Assembly: GCA_009760855.2 (NCBI GenBank)
Contig: WPIO01000262.1
Span: 1-64,000, forward strand
DNA length: 64,000 nucleotides
From: Cristatella mucedo
Taxonomy: Eukaryota; Bryozoa; Phylactolaemata; Cristatellidae
Direction: 5' to 3'
Shown: positions 29,341 to 40,429 of the stretch, in pieces
Position numbering within the stretch: position 1 is the stretch's first letter
Layout of the letters: every line of letters starts with the position of its first letter
Program-made: the position numbers and the translations under genes
Notes under the pieces: model-generated
Seen by the model: only the letters and a program-made list of their open reading frames with translations
What the model was told of the DNA's origin: nothing
Databases searched by the model: none

Positions 29341-31528
29341 TTCATCAAAGCCGACTGTAGAACCACCTAGAACTTGCTAAACGCCATAAGGCAGGATTAG
29401 TTGGGACTGATTGTCATCAGTGACTCAAACTGGTAAATTTCTCTTGGGGTCTTCAATGAAATTTTCCAAGAAGACTATCTATTTGTTTTTGGGACAGCTT
29501 GGACCACAATCGTCACTGCTACAGGTTTTCAAGGCCACATTTGACCGAGTACTCAGTAGGAAGCTACATTGTCAAGTGGGTAATACTCATGCCAGTGGTA
29601 CACATATAATTGGACCATATGAGTCATTATTCACACCTTGAGATTGTTTTAAGTGATACGTTACAACTCGTTCAGTCCCTTCACTAAATTCAATCCCTTT
29701 CTTGGTCATGGGTAAATTTTTTGCACTTGGCTATGTAGGACGCGTTTTTTTTATTCTTACAGCATGCAATCTTCATTTCTCTCTGCAAGTGAAATTATTA
29801 CTGCATAAGGATCTTCTGCTGCTGCGTAATTGAGGCTGTTGTACCAGGGAAGATTTAGATTACTTTAACAAATCCGGAAAGTATACTTGTCAATTGAGTA
29901 ATGCTAGGATACTTTAGTTAGTTGTTCATTCCTATTATTCGAATAGTGTGCGGTCAGCAAGATTTTTAGCTTCTCATTTTTGCTTCCTCAAGGCAGATGA
30001 TGTCATGACTTATTCTTAATTGCGTTCCGATTTTTACGTGGATATATACTGCCGGAAGTTTTTCATAGGATACAATATTGGTTAGACGCACAGTAAGACG
30101 GCTTGAGTTAGAAAAGAAACGGTGCAACGTATAGCCTGATTTAGAAGTAGTTAAGGGTGCAGTTGTGTGTGTATGTGCATGCATGCCTGCGTGTGTGTGC
30201 ATCTGTGTGTGTGTTTGTATGTTTGTGTGTGTGTGTGATACTTATTAGTTCGACTTTTTACGACTGCGATCGCTGGCATCGTGGTTTTTCAGCATTCCCT
30301 ATTGTCTTGTTATACATAGAGTTCCCTAGCGATACCATTTAGTTCTCCTGTAATCAGTGGCATTCGCGGCTTAGTTATAAAGAGGTTAATCTAATGGTAA
30401 TCCTTCTGGTGGTAGCCCTCGGTTAGATACTTTACTAAAACCGGAAAGCTAGTGCTGGAGATATCTTGTCGGTAATAGCATACATCTCCCGATGTCTGTT
30501 TTAAAACTCTCCCTAAGCCTCGATTCGTGTGTTAGTACGCTTTTACACTTTCACCATGCTGACTCCGGGAGCCCAAATAAGCTGGTTGGATTGGGCTTTA
30601 CAGGCTTGAACTGTTGACAGGAGTTTAGCTGGACAAACACGTCACATTCGAGTGCCTCAGCTAGGAACTGCTGCCACAAGACTGTGTACTAGTTGCTTCA
30701 GTTCTCTTGATCATATTTGTGCATCCCAAGAGAGCAGCATCACTGCTGTGGTAGTTTACTATGCACAGTGAAGACTTGACGCAATTGATATTTTATCGTG
30801 CTCTTTTACTTTGGAAAATTGTGTGGTGATTTTACTAGCTGAGGTAAAGTGAGGAACGAACGGAGAGCTGTTCTGCTGCTATGCCTTTTCGGTATAGAAT
30901 CCGTTAAGTTGTCCATCTTGTTAACTAATACTGATATTGATTCTGAAAAAATGTTTTAGATTCCCACAGCTATAGCTAGGTAAGACTCTGACCTCTAATG
31001 CTTGAGATGGTTTAGTGGTCGACTTCAGTATTTTTGTATTGACTTGCAGTGATTCCACTATTTTTGTCTAGCGGCTAGAATTGGCCTCAGCTAGGATGAA
31101 TTGGTACGTTCAGCAGTAGTCCTTGTTTGGCTGAGGAAGAATAATTAGCTTTGATTGTGTGAGCGCTTTGACGATAAGACGTTTTAGTGTTTACTTGTTC
31201 TGTGTCTGTAGAAACATTTTCGCATCGTACCTAGCTAGACAACAGTATCACAGCCAAACTGTATACAATCGGGACCATTGCCTCGAAATAGCTCAAGTTT
31301 TCGTTATTCGGAAGATTACTTCAGTCACACTATTTAAAGCGTCATGACATGGCATCGTGATAAATCGATTTTTTCTTATTCACGTCCATCAGCTTATACC
31401 TGTATTTGGATGCAGCTGATAATAAAAACAGTGTGGGTCTAATCTGCTATCAACATAATGGCTTCCACGTTATTCTGCATCTTTGTGACTTTTATCAGAT
31501 CCATATCAAGCATCATATTAACTTTGAC
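29341..31528. other. Unassigned intron sequence with a TG microsatellite
   Basis: A degenerate TG repeat lies at about 30158-30238. No coding family is seen. Confidence 0.3.
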
Positions 31529-31531
31529 AAC

Positions 31532-31532
<1 letters not shown>

Positions 31533-31564
<32 letters not shown>
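31533..31564. repeat. CT microsatellite
   Basis: Sixteen uninterrupted CT units. Confidence 0.9.
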
Positions 31565-31566
<2 letters not shown>

Positions 31567-31574
31567 TTACTAGT

Positions 31575-31860
31575 TCATTCGCGTGTGTCAGCTAACCTAT
31601 TCCACCAATATCTTTGGCACCTTCATAAATCGCTAAACTCGTGCACCAGTTCCAGACATCAACCTCGTTTGCTCAGGTCTGCTATGGACGATAAATTAGG
31701 TGCTTCAGTCCTCAGCTTCAAGGCCATTAGCGACAAAAGCTTTTGCTCTGACGGTCCAAGACTGGAACTTGCTTCCATAATTCTTGCTTGACGACATCTA
31801 CTTTCCCAACTGTATAATATTCTTTAGTGCTCTTCTGTCAATGTATAAATGAGGCTGTTA
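31575..31860 (+). mobile_element. LINE B-type fragment: end of reverse-transcriptase ORF
   Basis: The plus-strand frame reads RLLRSAMDDKLGASVLSFKA and SDKSFCSDGPRL, a degenerate form of the carboxy-terminal motif also seen at 39899-40285 (FLRLKTVGDRSFSSAGPRLW). Confidence 0.55.
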
Positions 31861-32091
31861 AATCAACTTTGTTATGGCTAACTTACCTCGCAACTGTCTT
31901 TCGCTTTAGCAAAAATGATTCAGTTTTTATTCAGCTTTCTGTGTTTCCATTATTTAGCCGCAGCTTTACTGGTTATTTTATCCACGAGTATCTAAGAAAG
32001 AGAAGCGTTTGGTGGCTTAGGTCAGTGTCGTGCTGCTTGACGATTTCAGCTAGGTCTCGGTCAAAGCAAACAGATCGAGATTGTCTTAATG

Positions 32092-32175
32092 AATAATAAT
32101 AAAAATAATAATGTACTTGATAAAGCACCCTCAGAGAACTCAATCTCTCTCTAGGCGCTTTACATTTAAAGAGTT
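32092..32175 (-). mobile_element. LINE A tail
   Basis: AAT repeats, CTTGATAAAGCACCCTCAGA and CTAGGCGCTTTACATTT mark the 3' end of a severely truncated minus-strand copy. Confidence 0.65.
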
Positions 32176-33870
32176 ATAATGCTCATTACCAGTGGCTGAT
32201 TGCACATTGTGTAAGGGTTCCGAAAGCGACCTTAAAATTCAGCAGTCTGGTTTATAGCAAGCCTGACGGTCGCCAAGTTTCAATAATTCACAGTAGTATT
32301 TAAGGATGTGCACCCTTGGTTTTAGCTTTGGCTCTCACTGAGGCCGTAAGTTTGTTCCCTGTAGGGGCCGCATTTGCGAAAACAGTAAGATTAATATGCC
32401 TTTCTATCCGTCCCCTAGCAGGGAAGAGATGAAAGCCCTGCAAGCTGCAAATGAAGAAGACAGTGAGAAGAAAGAGGTTGCCAAGAAGGATCGTTTGAGG
32501 TCAACAGAACCTGTGCTGCCCCTTAACATTCAAGCAATTTATGCTGCTAGGAGCATAGGGCTAGGAAGAGCAGAGGCTAGGTTGCATTGAAAAGATTCAG
32601 TACATAATAGATTTTATCTTACATCCGGAGAATCTGGAGACGTGCTCAGCTAATGTGCCATTGGGATCGCTTGCCTGTGAACGCCTATGAAAGTATTCGC
32701 TATTGAACATTTGAAACTTCACCTTATCGGTCAGAGATTTATCACATCTCTAGAAAATTTAGACCGGGCTTAAGTTAATGGAATTTATACGGTCCTCATT
32801 AATCCTCTAAAACCAAGCTGTTGACAGGTATTGTACCTTTAGTTTGCTACACTTCTCAACTCTGTGTTTACTATTCAACGGTCTTTTATTTCAGTTTTAA
32901 ACCGATTGGGGATTAGAGCTGTAATGGACCTTTAGATATAAGAGAAAACTCGCCAAGCACGTTGGCTAGGTTCATGATTTAGCATTGCTGCAAGGAGGGT
33001 GGTTAGACAGGTTAAGTATAAGAGCAGATGATGCTAAGCTTCTGAGGACTATTAAAATGTCGAGATATTGTCCTTGCATTGAACCACATATGACAAATAT
33101 TATATGATACGGTAATTTTGATAGATGCATTGACAGAGAGATTTTTGACGTCAGCGCCGAAGTAATTTTTGAGCATAAAAAATTCATATTCGATCAAATG
33201 TGGGGAAATGTGTAAAGATAGGTGTCGCTGTGGTACAGTGTTCAGGAAAATATTGATTAATGGTGCAGCCTTTCTTATGTCATTGGGGTCAAACTTAATA
33301 CCCTAAACAGAAAAAGTCACATTTTGAAACTTTGAGGGTATACAGATGAGCTATTCGAAATAATATTTTAATCAACGGCAAGGAGAACGCTGCCATTCCT
33401 TGGTGCAAAGAAGGGAGAGTAAAGCTTGGATTAGTCCAAGGTTTGGCCTCTCGTTGTGCCTCTTAGTTCCCTACTAGCCATCCTGCTCACCTTTAAACAT
33501 GAATTTTAACAGGTATATGAGAAGTTAGTCGTATTTCAAGTCGTTGGTGAAGTCGAACTGGTCAGTTCAGCTAGTTGGCAGGGCATTCATGCTTACAGAA
33601 ATCGCTCTATAAATGAGCCACAGAGGCAGCATTGTTGATGCAAATGAGTCTAACCCATTGTAAATCCGGTCTGCTATCCTATTGAATCAGCACGGAGTCA
33701 ACGTGTCCTGTTCCAAAGCGACCTTCAGTTATACGACCGCATAAGCTGCCTCGTCCAGTCTGCTACCATGCAGCTACATAGCCTAGCTAAAATTCGAGCT
33801 TCATTAGACAGTGACATCTAAGCTGGCCCAGGCATTTCTGACATCCTGACTTGACTGCTGTAACTCACTG
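32176..33870. other. Unassigned intron sequence; weak candidate exon near 32417-32500
   Basis: A stretch after a CCCCTAGCAG acceptor-like site encodes an acidic/basic run (EEMKALQAANEEDSEKKEVA) up to a possible donor near 32500. It has no homology I can name and may be chance. The rest shows nothing. Confidence 0.25.
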
Positions 33871-34440
33871 CTTGCTTGTTTGTGAGACTGTGCAGTCAGG
33901 CACTTGTAGTTGGTGCGAAACTTTGCAGCTTGGCTAGTCTATCGTGAGCGTTGCACCTGCCACATCACTCCACTTCTTGCGTACATGCACCGACGTCCAA
34001 TCAAGCAGAGCATCGAATTCAAGGCTCAGTCATTCACTTATAGGTCCCTTCATTCCTTGGCTCTGGCCTACCTATCGGATATTATCATCACCAGGCTTGG
34101 CATCACATCAGTTGCTTTTATGATTTAAATTGTTTCGCTTCACCTTATGCGAACCTTAATTTTTTAAAGCGAGCAGGGCCTTTGGTTGGCATGCTTCCAA
34201 AGCCTGTAACTCAGTCCCAATAGGCACCTTGACATCCCCTTACTCACGATAATTTAAAAGGAAGCTAAAGCCCATAAATTTATCACAGCGTTTAGTGGGT
34301 GCATGGGATTCGTCTATTGTGTGCTAATGTGTGCTGACTCAATGCATGCTGCCAGTAACCATCTTTGCATGCTGACCCCGTGCAAGTCACCTCTAACCTT
34401 ATTATGATTAATGCCATTGAGCCTGCTACTATTTTTGGCT
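33870..34440 (+). mobile_element. LINE A 3' fragment, degenerate
   Basis: Frames carry the QLG-LVY-ER-CTCHIT-LLA and SLHSLALAYLSDII segments that belong to the end of the LINE A ORF, followed by its 3' untranslated region. The tail is missing. Confidence 0.6.
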
Positions 34441-35395
34441 AATGCAATGGCTAATAGATAACTGATAGCTTTTAAATTAAAAATCTAGCCCAGATTGGAA
34501 TATTGCTGCCACCTGCCTCTACCGACAGAAACATTGTGTCCACAGAAAATATCTGTGACCAATGGGTGTGCCGAAATCCCGGCCTACCTTCGTCAAAGAG
34601 AGCTACTGAGACCAGGTTCTCTCGTCATATTATAACCTGGACGGACGTCGTAAGTCAATCGGAGTACCTAAATAATTATTGCTGTAGTCATTAGCCCTTT
34701 TATCGCAGCTATTTCACAAGCATTCGGACGTTCAAAGTGTGTAGCCCAGCACATTAAGTAGTGTGAGTCTTTCAGCATGCTTGCCGGTGTTTTCCCATTG
34801 GTTCGGTGCTCAAGCAGCATGACTGTGGTCGTGGGTTTGAGTGCTGTGCTTTAGGAGACTATCCGTTGTTGCTGTCTGCGAGAGCAGGATGATAGCCATC
34901 GTGGCAATTCGGTCGCTCTATACGAGTGGTTATTAAATCAGCTAACCTTTACCTTTACTTGGCTTTAGAATTAAAAATCACATCGTGGCCAATTTCTTTC
35001 AAGGGCAGTGCCATTTTGAAGCGTCGACAGTCAATACGGCTCGTTAAAGGCAGTGAGTGTAGTTATTTCAAAGCGTCCAACGTGAGCACTTCTCCAGTAC
35101 AATTTTCTAAGAAACCTTTCCTTGGCCGATACGACCGCCTCCAAAATTATAACGATAAGCCAGTCATGTGCAATTCATAACTTACATTAAGGCAACGCAA
35201 GTAAGTTAGCGTCTGCTGTATACCTATGTTAGTACGAGTTTATATATTCTACGATTTTGCTCGAACACATTAGTGGTCAGTCAAAGGCAAGGCCTGTTTA
35301 GCTGAGTTTTGAACGCCGTAAAAAGATAGGCTGCGAGATTTTGATAGCATGTTAGAGTGCTAGTTACGACACTAGACCAAAAACTCGTACGACGT
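34440..35395. other. Unassigned intron sequence
   Basis: No feature seen. Confidence 0.3.
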
Positions 35396-35600
35396 CGGGG
35401 TCTTCCCACTCAAGGCGACATGCGATCTCCGTCTGCTGACTGGGGTGCATCCTTTCCTGCAGTCCTGAGCTGCTACTTATATGCTCACATGCTCACTGCC
35501 TCATCGGCTCTCCTGATTTGACTACGACTCTCACTTTCTCTTTGTAGTGTTACGTACACTTTGTTATCTACCGAATGTGCCCGAAAGACGCTTAGGCTTT
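35395..35600 (+). mobile_element. LINE B fragment
   Basis: It matches the CAGTCCTGAGCTGCT to ATCTACCGAATG region of the LINE B 3' end (compare 61235-61490). Confidence 0.5.
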
Positions 35601-35668
35601 ACTTGGGAAATACAGAACCCTCACCGTAGTACTGTTATACTTCGGGGGGGGGGCCGGTCGTCCAAGAC

Positions 35669-36175
35669 ATGAGAGAAGAAACAGACGTCCTATATTGGAG
35701 TGTGATTGACCTTCATGGTAATGACCGAGTTGTGAGCGAAAAAAATGTCCAATCGTCGGCGCGAACCAGAGGGCTAATTCTCCATTGCATTTTAAAGCAT
35801 GGCAAACTACTTGACTGGCAAAAATCATTCGTGAACTTCACACCATTTGCATGTTACACCCCTACTGTAGTAAGATGGTGGAATCTTAACTGGTCTTGCT
35901 GCAAAAATGGTTTGGATTTAGTTAAATTAGAAGATTATTTGGAGTTACATCTTCGTTTAACCAACAAAGTTTTCAATCCCTTCTTTTTGAAGCAGGTTCC
36001 TAACCCTCTGTTGCAGCAGCCAAGAAATATCTGCTGGATGCTATCCACAACAGTATTTCACAGTGTTAAACACTTTACAACTCAACAGACCCGGCAAATC
36101 GCACTTTACGTGTACGAAAACGGTGCACCGGAACAATCAAAATGGGTGACCATAGAGATTAGCATCGTATTTTAA
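35669..36175 (+). CDS. Open frame of unknown origin (168 codons); its end resembles an amino-terminal CARD half
   Basis: A 507-bp frame is unusually long for this AT-rich host DNA. Its first two thirds match nothing I know. Near the end, FTTQQTRQIALYVYENGA lines up with the helix 2-3 part of the CARD half exons (compare LTKEQTMKIATYMLEKRTL). A GTGACC donor-like site at about 36146 lies at a codon boundary (phase 0), as in the true amino-terminal half exons. No matching carboxy-terminal half follows before the next phase-1 exon at 36318, so this may be a dead or alternative exon. Confidence 0.3.
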   Translation: MREETDVLYWSVIDLHGNDRVVSEKNVQSSARTRGLILHCILKHGKLLDWQKSFVNFTPFACYTPTVVRWWNLNWSCCKNGLDLVKLEDYLELHLRLTNKVFNPFFLKQVPNPLLQQPRNICWMLSTTVFHSVKHFTTQQTRQIALYVYENGAPEQSKWVTIEISIVF

Positions 36176-36317
36176 TTGAAAAAACTAGCGTGCCCAAATT
36201 AGTTTTAGTTAATAACTGTCGACATTAGTTTCTGTCTAATGTCAGCCAACAAGTATACAGTACGCATTTTTTTGAAGCGGTATTATTTTTCATTTCATGT
36301 TCGTCCATGTCTTGCAG

Positions 36318-36484
36318 AAGTAGACGGACAATCTTCGGTGACCTCCAACCAAGATCTGAGTTCTGCTATCACAAGGAAAATGGATGTCATTGTAAATAAA
36401 CTGAGCGAGAAAAGAGTTGAGCAGATTGCACGAATTTTAATCGCACAAACTTTACTGACTACATCGGAGTTAGAGGCAATACAG
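36318..36484 (+). CDS. Multi-CARD host gene: amino-terminal half of CARD 2 (exon)
   Basis: Acceptor CATGTCTTGCAG, phase-1 start, phase-0 end before GTACTC. It encodes LSSAITRKMDVIVNKLSEKR and IARILIAQTLLTTSELEAIQ, closely parallel to the CARD 1 exon at 23789-23958, including the shared TSELEAI ending at the splice junction. The phase-1 start accepts the phase-1 end of the 27495-27663 exon and gives a GAA codon across the junction. It pairs with 38558-38713. Confidence 0.66.
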
Positions 36485-36884
36485 GTACTCAATTTGGAAC
36501 CTATTGTAGAAGCTACGCTTGAAATTAGAAGCACCTTGGCTGATCTTTGAGCACTCACCTCAGCAGGTAAAACCTGCCGAGCCTTTATTATTTTTAATCC
36601 TAGGAGCAGTAGCTGTTGCAATAACCACTTGCAGTGGAATACACTCAATAGCCTGTTGCAGGACTTTAACTCACCACCTGGGTCTTCATGTAAGGGCACT
36701 TAGTCCTAGTTCAAGTCACAGGTTGGTACTTATCAGCAGTAAATGGCAGACCGGCCAAGTTAGCGTTAAGCCTACATCTCGAAAATTATTTATTGATTTG
36801 TGAATGATGCATACCTAGCTATAAACATAACCCAGCTCTTTATTTGAGTAAATGTCTTGACCATTAGGCACAATCTGCTGCTGA

Positions 36885-37022
36885 ACTAAAAAAAATCCTA
36901 GCTGATTAAACAGCCTCTTTTTGTATAGTGACAGAAGAGCATTCACGGCTATCACCACAGCTTGCAGTAGCGATAAAGAATCGCCCACTGCAGGAATCGA
37001 ACCCACGACCTCGGAAACTTTA
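36885..37022 (-). mobile_element. SINE 1, 5'-truncated
   Basis: Body and B box (GGTTCGATTCC-type, near 36993-37003) are present on the minus strand. The A-box end is cut off. Confidence 0.65.
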
Positions 37023-38335
37023 GCATAATATAGCACTGTAGCACAATCGGCACACTGTATCGAGTATTTGCATAGTACCTGATGAAAATTAAGTCTTAAT
37101 TCTAGCACTTAGCATTTTCTGGAAATGGTACATGTAACGAGTATGGATACTGTATTGGCATTTTTTTATACTGGTGGCGTTGCTAAAAAAGCTATACTTT
37201 TCGTTATTAAAGTCAGCTGCGGTTTAATCTATCAATGCATGTCCGATTTCAGTAGGCCTCAATCTTAAAAAGAATCAGTTAGACAAGTGTCCTAATCCAG
37301 CAGCCGGCTCACCTGACTCTTCCTGGTCGTTGTGCATGTGCCCTTACTTGATTACCGTCATTGCTAATTTTTCAGAAGATCGATGGATAACTTTAACTTA
37401 GCAAGCGGTTCTGACACCCATTCAGGTTCCTGACTGTTTTACGATTTTACCTGTTGAGCAGCTGAAAGTTGCTGCATCTAGTTCTTAAACTTTTGAAACA
37501 TTAGCTGGTGAACGTGAATTAATATATATTTTCCCACTTAGATAATTCCTATGAGACGTTTGCCATCTGTAGACAATTTACGAACATTCGCAAGTGTTCA
37601 GAGAGAGTCAACTGTTTATGTGAAAATGGAGCAGCCAGCCCTAGACGTTCTGGAGTTGGCAGTAACTGCCGACGTTTGTAGAAATTTCTAGCGACTGTTT
37701 CCTGCCTTTTCCCGAAGAGGCATCTTAGAATTTCTGAAGGCCATCTATTTGAATAAGCCTACAAAGGACTGCTGTCGCTAGCCTGACTTATCGGACATCG
37801 ACCAACTTTACCGACTTGCCCACTCTTGCTTATGCTTCTCCACGATCATTTCCATGTTGCCTTGGAATTCAAGGAGTGTGGATGAGTATAGGGGGTTCAG
37901 ACAAGTTTTGGGAGTTTAGAGAGTTCAGTGAGCTTGGAGAGCTCAGCTGAATGCCCGTAAGTTAGGTAAGTACAGGCGGTTGAAGGAAGTATTCAGGGAG
38001 TTCTCGTAAATTGAAGAAGTGTAAGGAACGTGGGTAGTTCTAGGGAAAAGCCATATTCCTTAAATCATGTCAGCTTTTGAGCTCGTGACATGTTGGCTAA
38101 ATCTTCAGATATAGATGGTTAAATATGAATTATACGGTAGCTTTTGCCACTATAAAATGCATTTACGTAGTAACCGGACAGCTATTCGGAAGTAACTATT
38201 CTAGGTATCCCTTCTCCAAAAATCTAGTCCCCTTATTTGAATTGAGTACGCATCCAGAGGAAAATTGAGTGTTAAAGTGAACCCGTGCTCGATTCACCTG
38301 TTCTCCAATCGTTTCGGCTAAAGCTGTTTCTTACT
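37023..38335. other. Unassigned intron sequence
   Basis: About 37870-38030 is a low-complexity GGAG/GAGTT-rich stretch. Otherwise nothing recognised. Confidence 0.3.
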
Positions 38336-38541
38336 AATTGACACTGTGCATGCTGCCATTAACCATGCCTGCATGCTGACCCTGTGCACGTCACCCCTAA
38401 CTATGTTATTAATGTTGCTTATCAAGCATGATATTACTCACATTCAATCGCGTTTTTCTTTGCAGCAAATGTAAAGCGCCTAGAAAGAGATTGGGTTCTC
38501 TGATGGCGTTTTATCAATGCATTGTTATTATTATTATTATA
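38335..38541 (+). mobile_element. LINE A 3' end abutting a CARD exon
   Basis: The 3' untranslated region, tail hairpin and ATT repeats end about 16 bp before the acceptor of the CARD 2 exon, so the branch-point and pyrimidine region is partly LINE-derived. Confidence 0.7.
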
Positions 38542-38557
38542 ATCACTGCTTTCGTAG

Positions 38558-38713
38558 GGAAAGAGAACAGCTACGGAAGCAGCTGGTGCCCTCGTAGACC
38601 TCGTTCTGAAGTCGGGAGAAAGAGCAGCTGAGGCCTTCGCTGCTGCTCTTCGCGATAAAAACGTGGCAGCAGGTGAACTGGCCGACTTGATCGAGAAGGA
38701 AAGATTTCGCTAA
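38558..38713 (+). CDS. Multi-CARD host gene: carboxy-terminal half of CARD 2 (exon ending in a stop)
   Basis: Acceptor CTGCTTTCGTAG, phase-0 start. It encodes GALVDLVLKSGERAAEAFAA and LRDKNVAAGELADLIEKE, the best CARD helix 4-6 match in the window. Unlike the CARD 1 partner it ends in TAA at 38711-38713, so it is a terminal exon here, or the gene is truncated at this point. A GTGAGT 17 bases later could be a donor for a non-coding downstream exon. The acceptor lies just beyond a LINE A tail. Confidence 0.68.
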   Translation, partial: GKRTATEAAGALVDLVLKSGERAAEAFAAALRDKNVAAGELADLIEKERFR

Positions 38714-38964
38714 GTAGGCCCAGGTGAGTAGCCGATAATTGACATCTGGAGATTCCCCGATAGGTGAGCCCGGGTGAATCGCCGTTAATTATGTCCAGGT
38801 TAGTATCCGATTAGTTTGCCTTAGTTCCCTTTAAGCATTTTCTCGTTTTAATAGGATGCCTGTTGAGACCTGGGCATGTGAAGATGTGTGGCTACGTCAT
38901 AAGAGTGCAGCCACTTCTGTAGCTGGTGTGGATATTTGGTTAGGGCATCGCTTAAAACAATATA

Positions 38965-39100
38965 ATTTATTTGTATAGCAACCCAAATTAAGTTAATCGC
39001 TGTTCAGGCACTTCACATATACCTTGGAGCTCGAGCCCACGGCCTCAGCCAGACCTTGGTCGGGGCGTTTACCTTCACAGCTGGACCAAACTAGCTTGAA
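38965..39100 (-). mobile_element. SINE 2, tRNA-derived with LINE-like 3' end, degenerate
   Basis: On the minus strand it has a B-box-like GGGCTCGAGC, a short body and a 3' end related to LINE A. Compare the better copy at 52398-52550. Confidence 0.55.
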
Positions 39101-39590
39101 TTTGGGTTTCGACCGTGGAAGTTCCAGTAGTTCTTCTACAGTCGCTCACCATTCGATGTCAAGCCATTTGCTGTCCCATTGAATCAGACTTTCGAATCTA
39201 TTGTTTTTAGTTTACTCGATAGAATGCTGCACATAGTGGCAGTAGTCTTCGCCTCCCACGAACCAAGTCTTATATTATAGAACATTGTTCTTATCTCATT
39301 TCGATTCTGTGTGCACTACATCGCTCTTTCCTCATTCCGGGTGAGTTTCGCTTTCATTTGATTAGTTATATCTGACGCTATCAGCACAGAATTTTGAGTT
39401 CCGAGTGACTCTTTGTCTCTTGTGGCTCACATGCATGGCCCTACTTACATCACGGGTCACACGCTCGACCACATTTTCACCTAGAACTGAGGCTATAATA
39501 AAAAATGAAGGCTGGATTTCTCTTATCTGACCAAAAGCAGATCCTATTCAGTCTACAATTTGTGCTCTCATATTCCCTCATATTCTTCTA
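39101..39590. other. Unassigned sequence
   Basis: No gene or repeat recognised. Confidence 0.3.
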
Positions 39591-39594
39591 AATG

Positions 39595-40420
39595 CATCTG
39601 TGAATCGCAAAACCTTAAGCGAGCTGTGAGAATTCGACTTACCCAAGGGCTTGCAGGGATCAAAGCGATGGTGCGACTGAGTCTCATCAGCATAAAGGTG
39701 AAAGCCTTGGTTGTGCTGGGCAAACTATAAGCCATGAAAAGCAAGGACCAAGCACAAAGCCCTGAGGTAGCCAATGTTTGAGAGGCTCTTCCGGTGATCT
39801 TTGTCCGTTCACATTAATAGTCCGGAGTCTCCAACTTATAATCTAATGTAATGTATCTCCGTCTGTAACTCCACAAAGTCATAAAGACCATGTGGGTGTT
39901 ACGCAGGAGAGTTTTGTAAAGCCCACTCACAGCCTAAGCGGCTTTCGGTACGCATTCGGTAGCCAACAGACTTCGTCTCACGCAACAAAGAGAAAGTGGG
40001 AAGCATAGCTGAGTCAGGAGAGCAGTTAAGGTAGTGAGTAGCATACAAGTAGCAGCTCAGGACCGCTGAAAAAGATGTGCCATAGTCGGCAATAGGAGAG
40101 TAGTTGTCGTTGTGCAAGAATTGTGGAAGCGAGTTCCACAGTCTAGGACCTGCAGAGCTAAAGCTTCTGTCGCCAACTGTCTTTAAGCGGAGGAATGGGA
40201 CAGCTAATTGTTTGTCCACATAGGACCTGACGGCACGAACAGGCTGAAACTGGTGCGGCAGTTCAGCTAGGTACGAATGAGCCAAGCCGGGGCGGGACCT
40301 GAAGCATTGTAAAGCAGTATCAGTGATGAGGATGGGGGATTAGAGGAAGTGAAGAAGGACTTGGTGAATAATAGTACAAAAGCTGCCAAAAGATCGGGCA
40401 AAACAAGAAGAGAGACTTAA
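39595..40420 (-). mobile_element. LINE A reverse-transcriptase fragment interrupted by LINE B
   Basis: Both ends (39595-39845 and 40289-40420) match consecutive parts of the LINE A copy at about 41500-41790. Between them is a LINE B 3' end. Confidence 0.6.
39847..40288 (-). mobile_element. LINE B 3' end with ORF2 carboxy terminus
   Basis: The minus-strand frame encodes FLRLKTVGDRSFSSAGPRLW and NSLPQFLHNDNYSP, the typical end of a non-LTR retrotransposon ORF2, then a 3' untranslated region ending in ATGTA-type repeats at 39847-39855. Confidence 0.75.
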
Positions 40421-40429
40421 AATAATATT

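Noticed and set aside
30157-30342. Cys/Val-rich open frame
   Set aside because: It is produced by the TG microsatellite.
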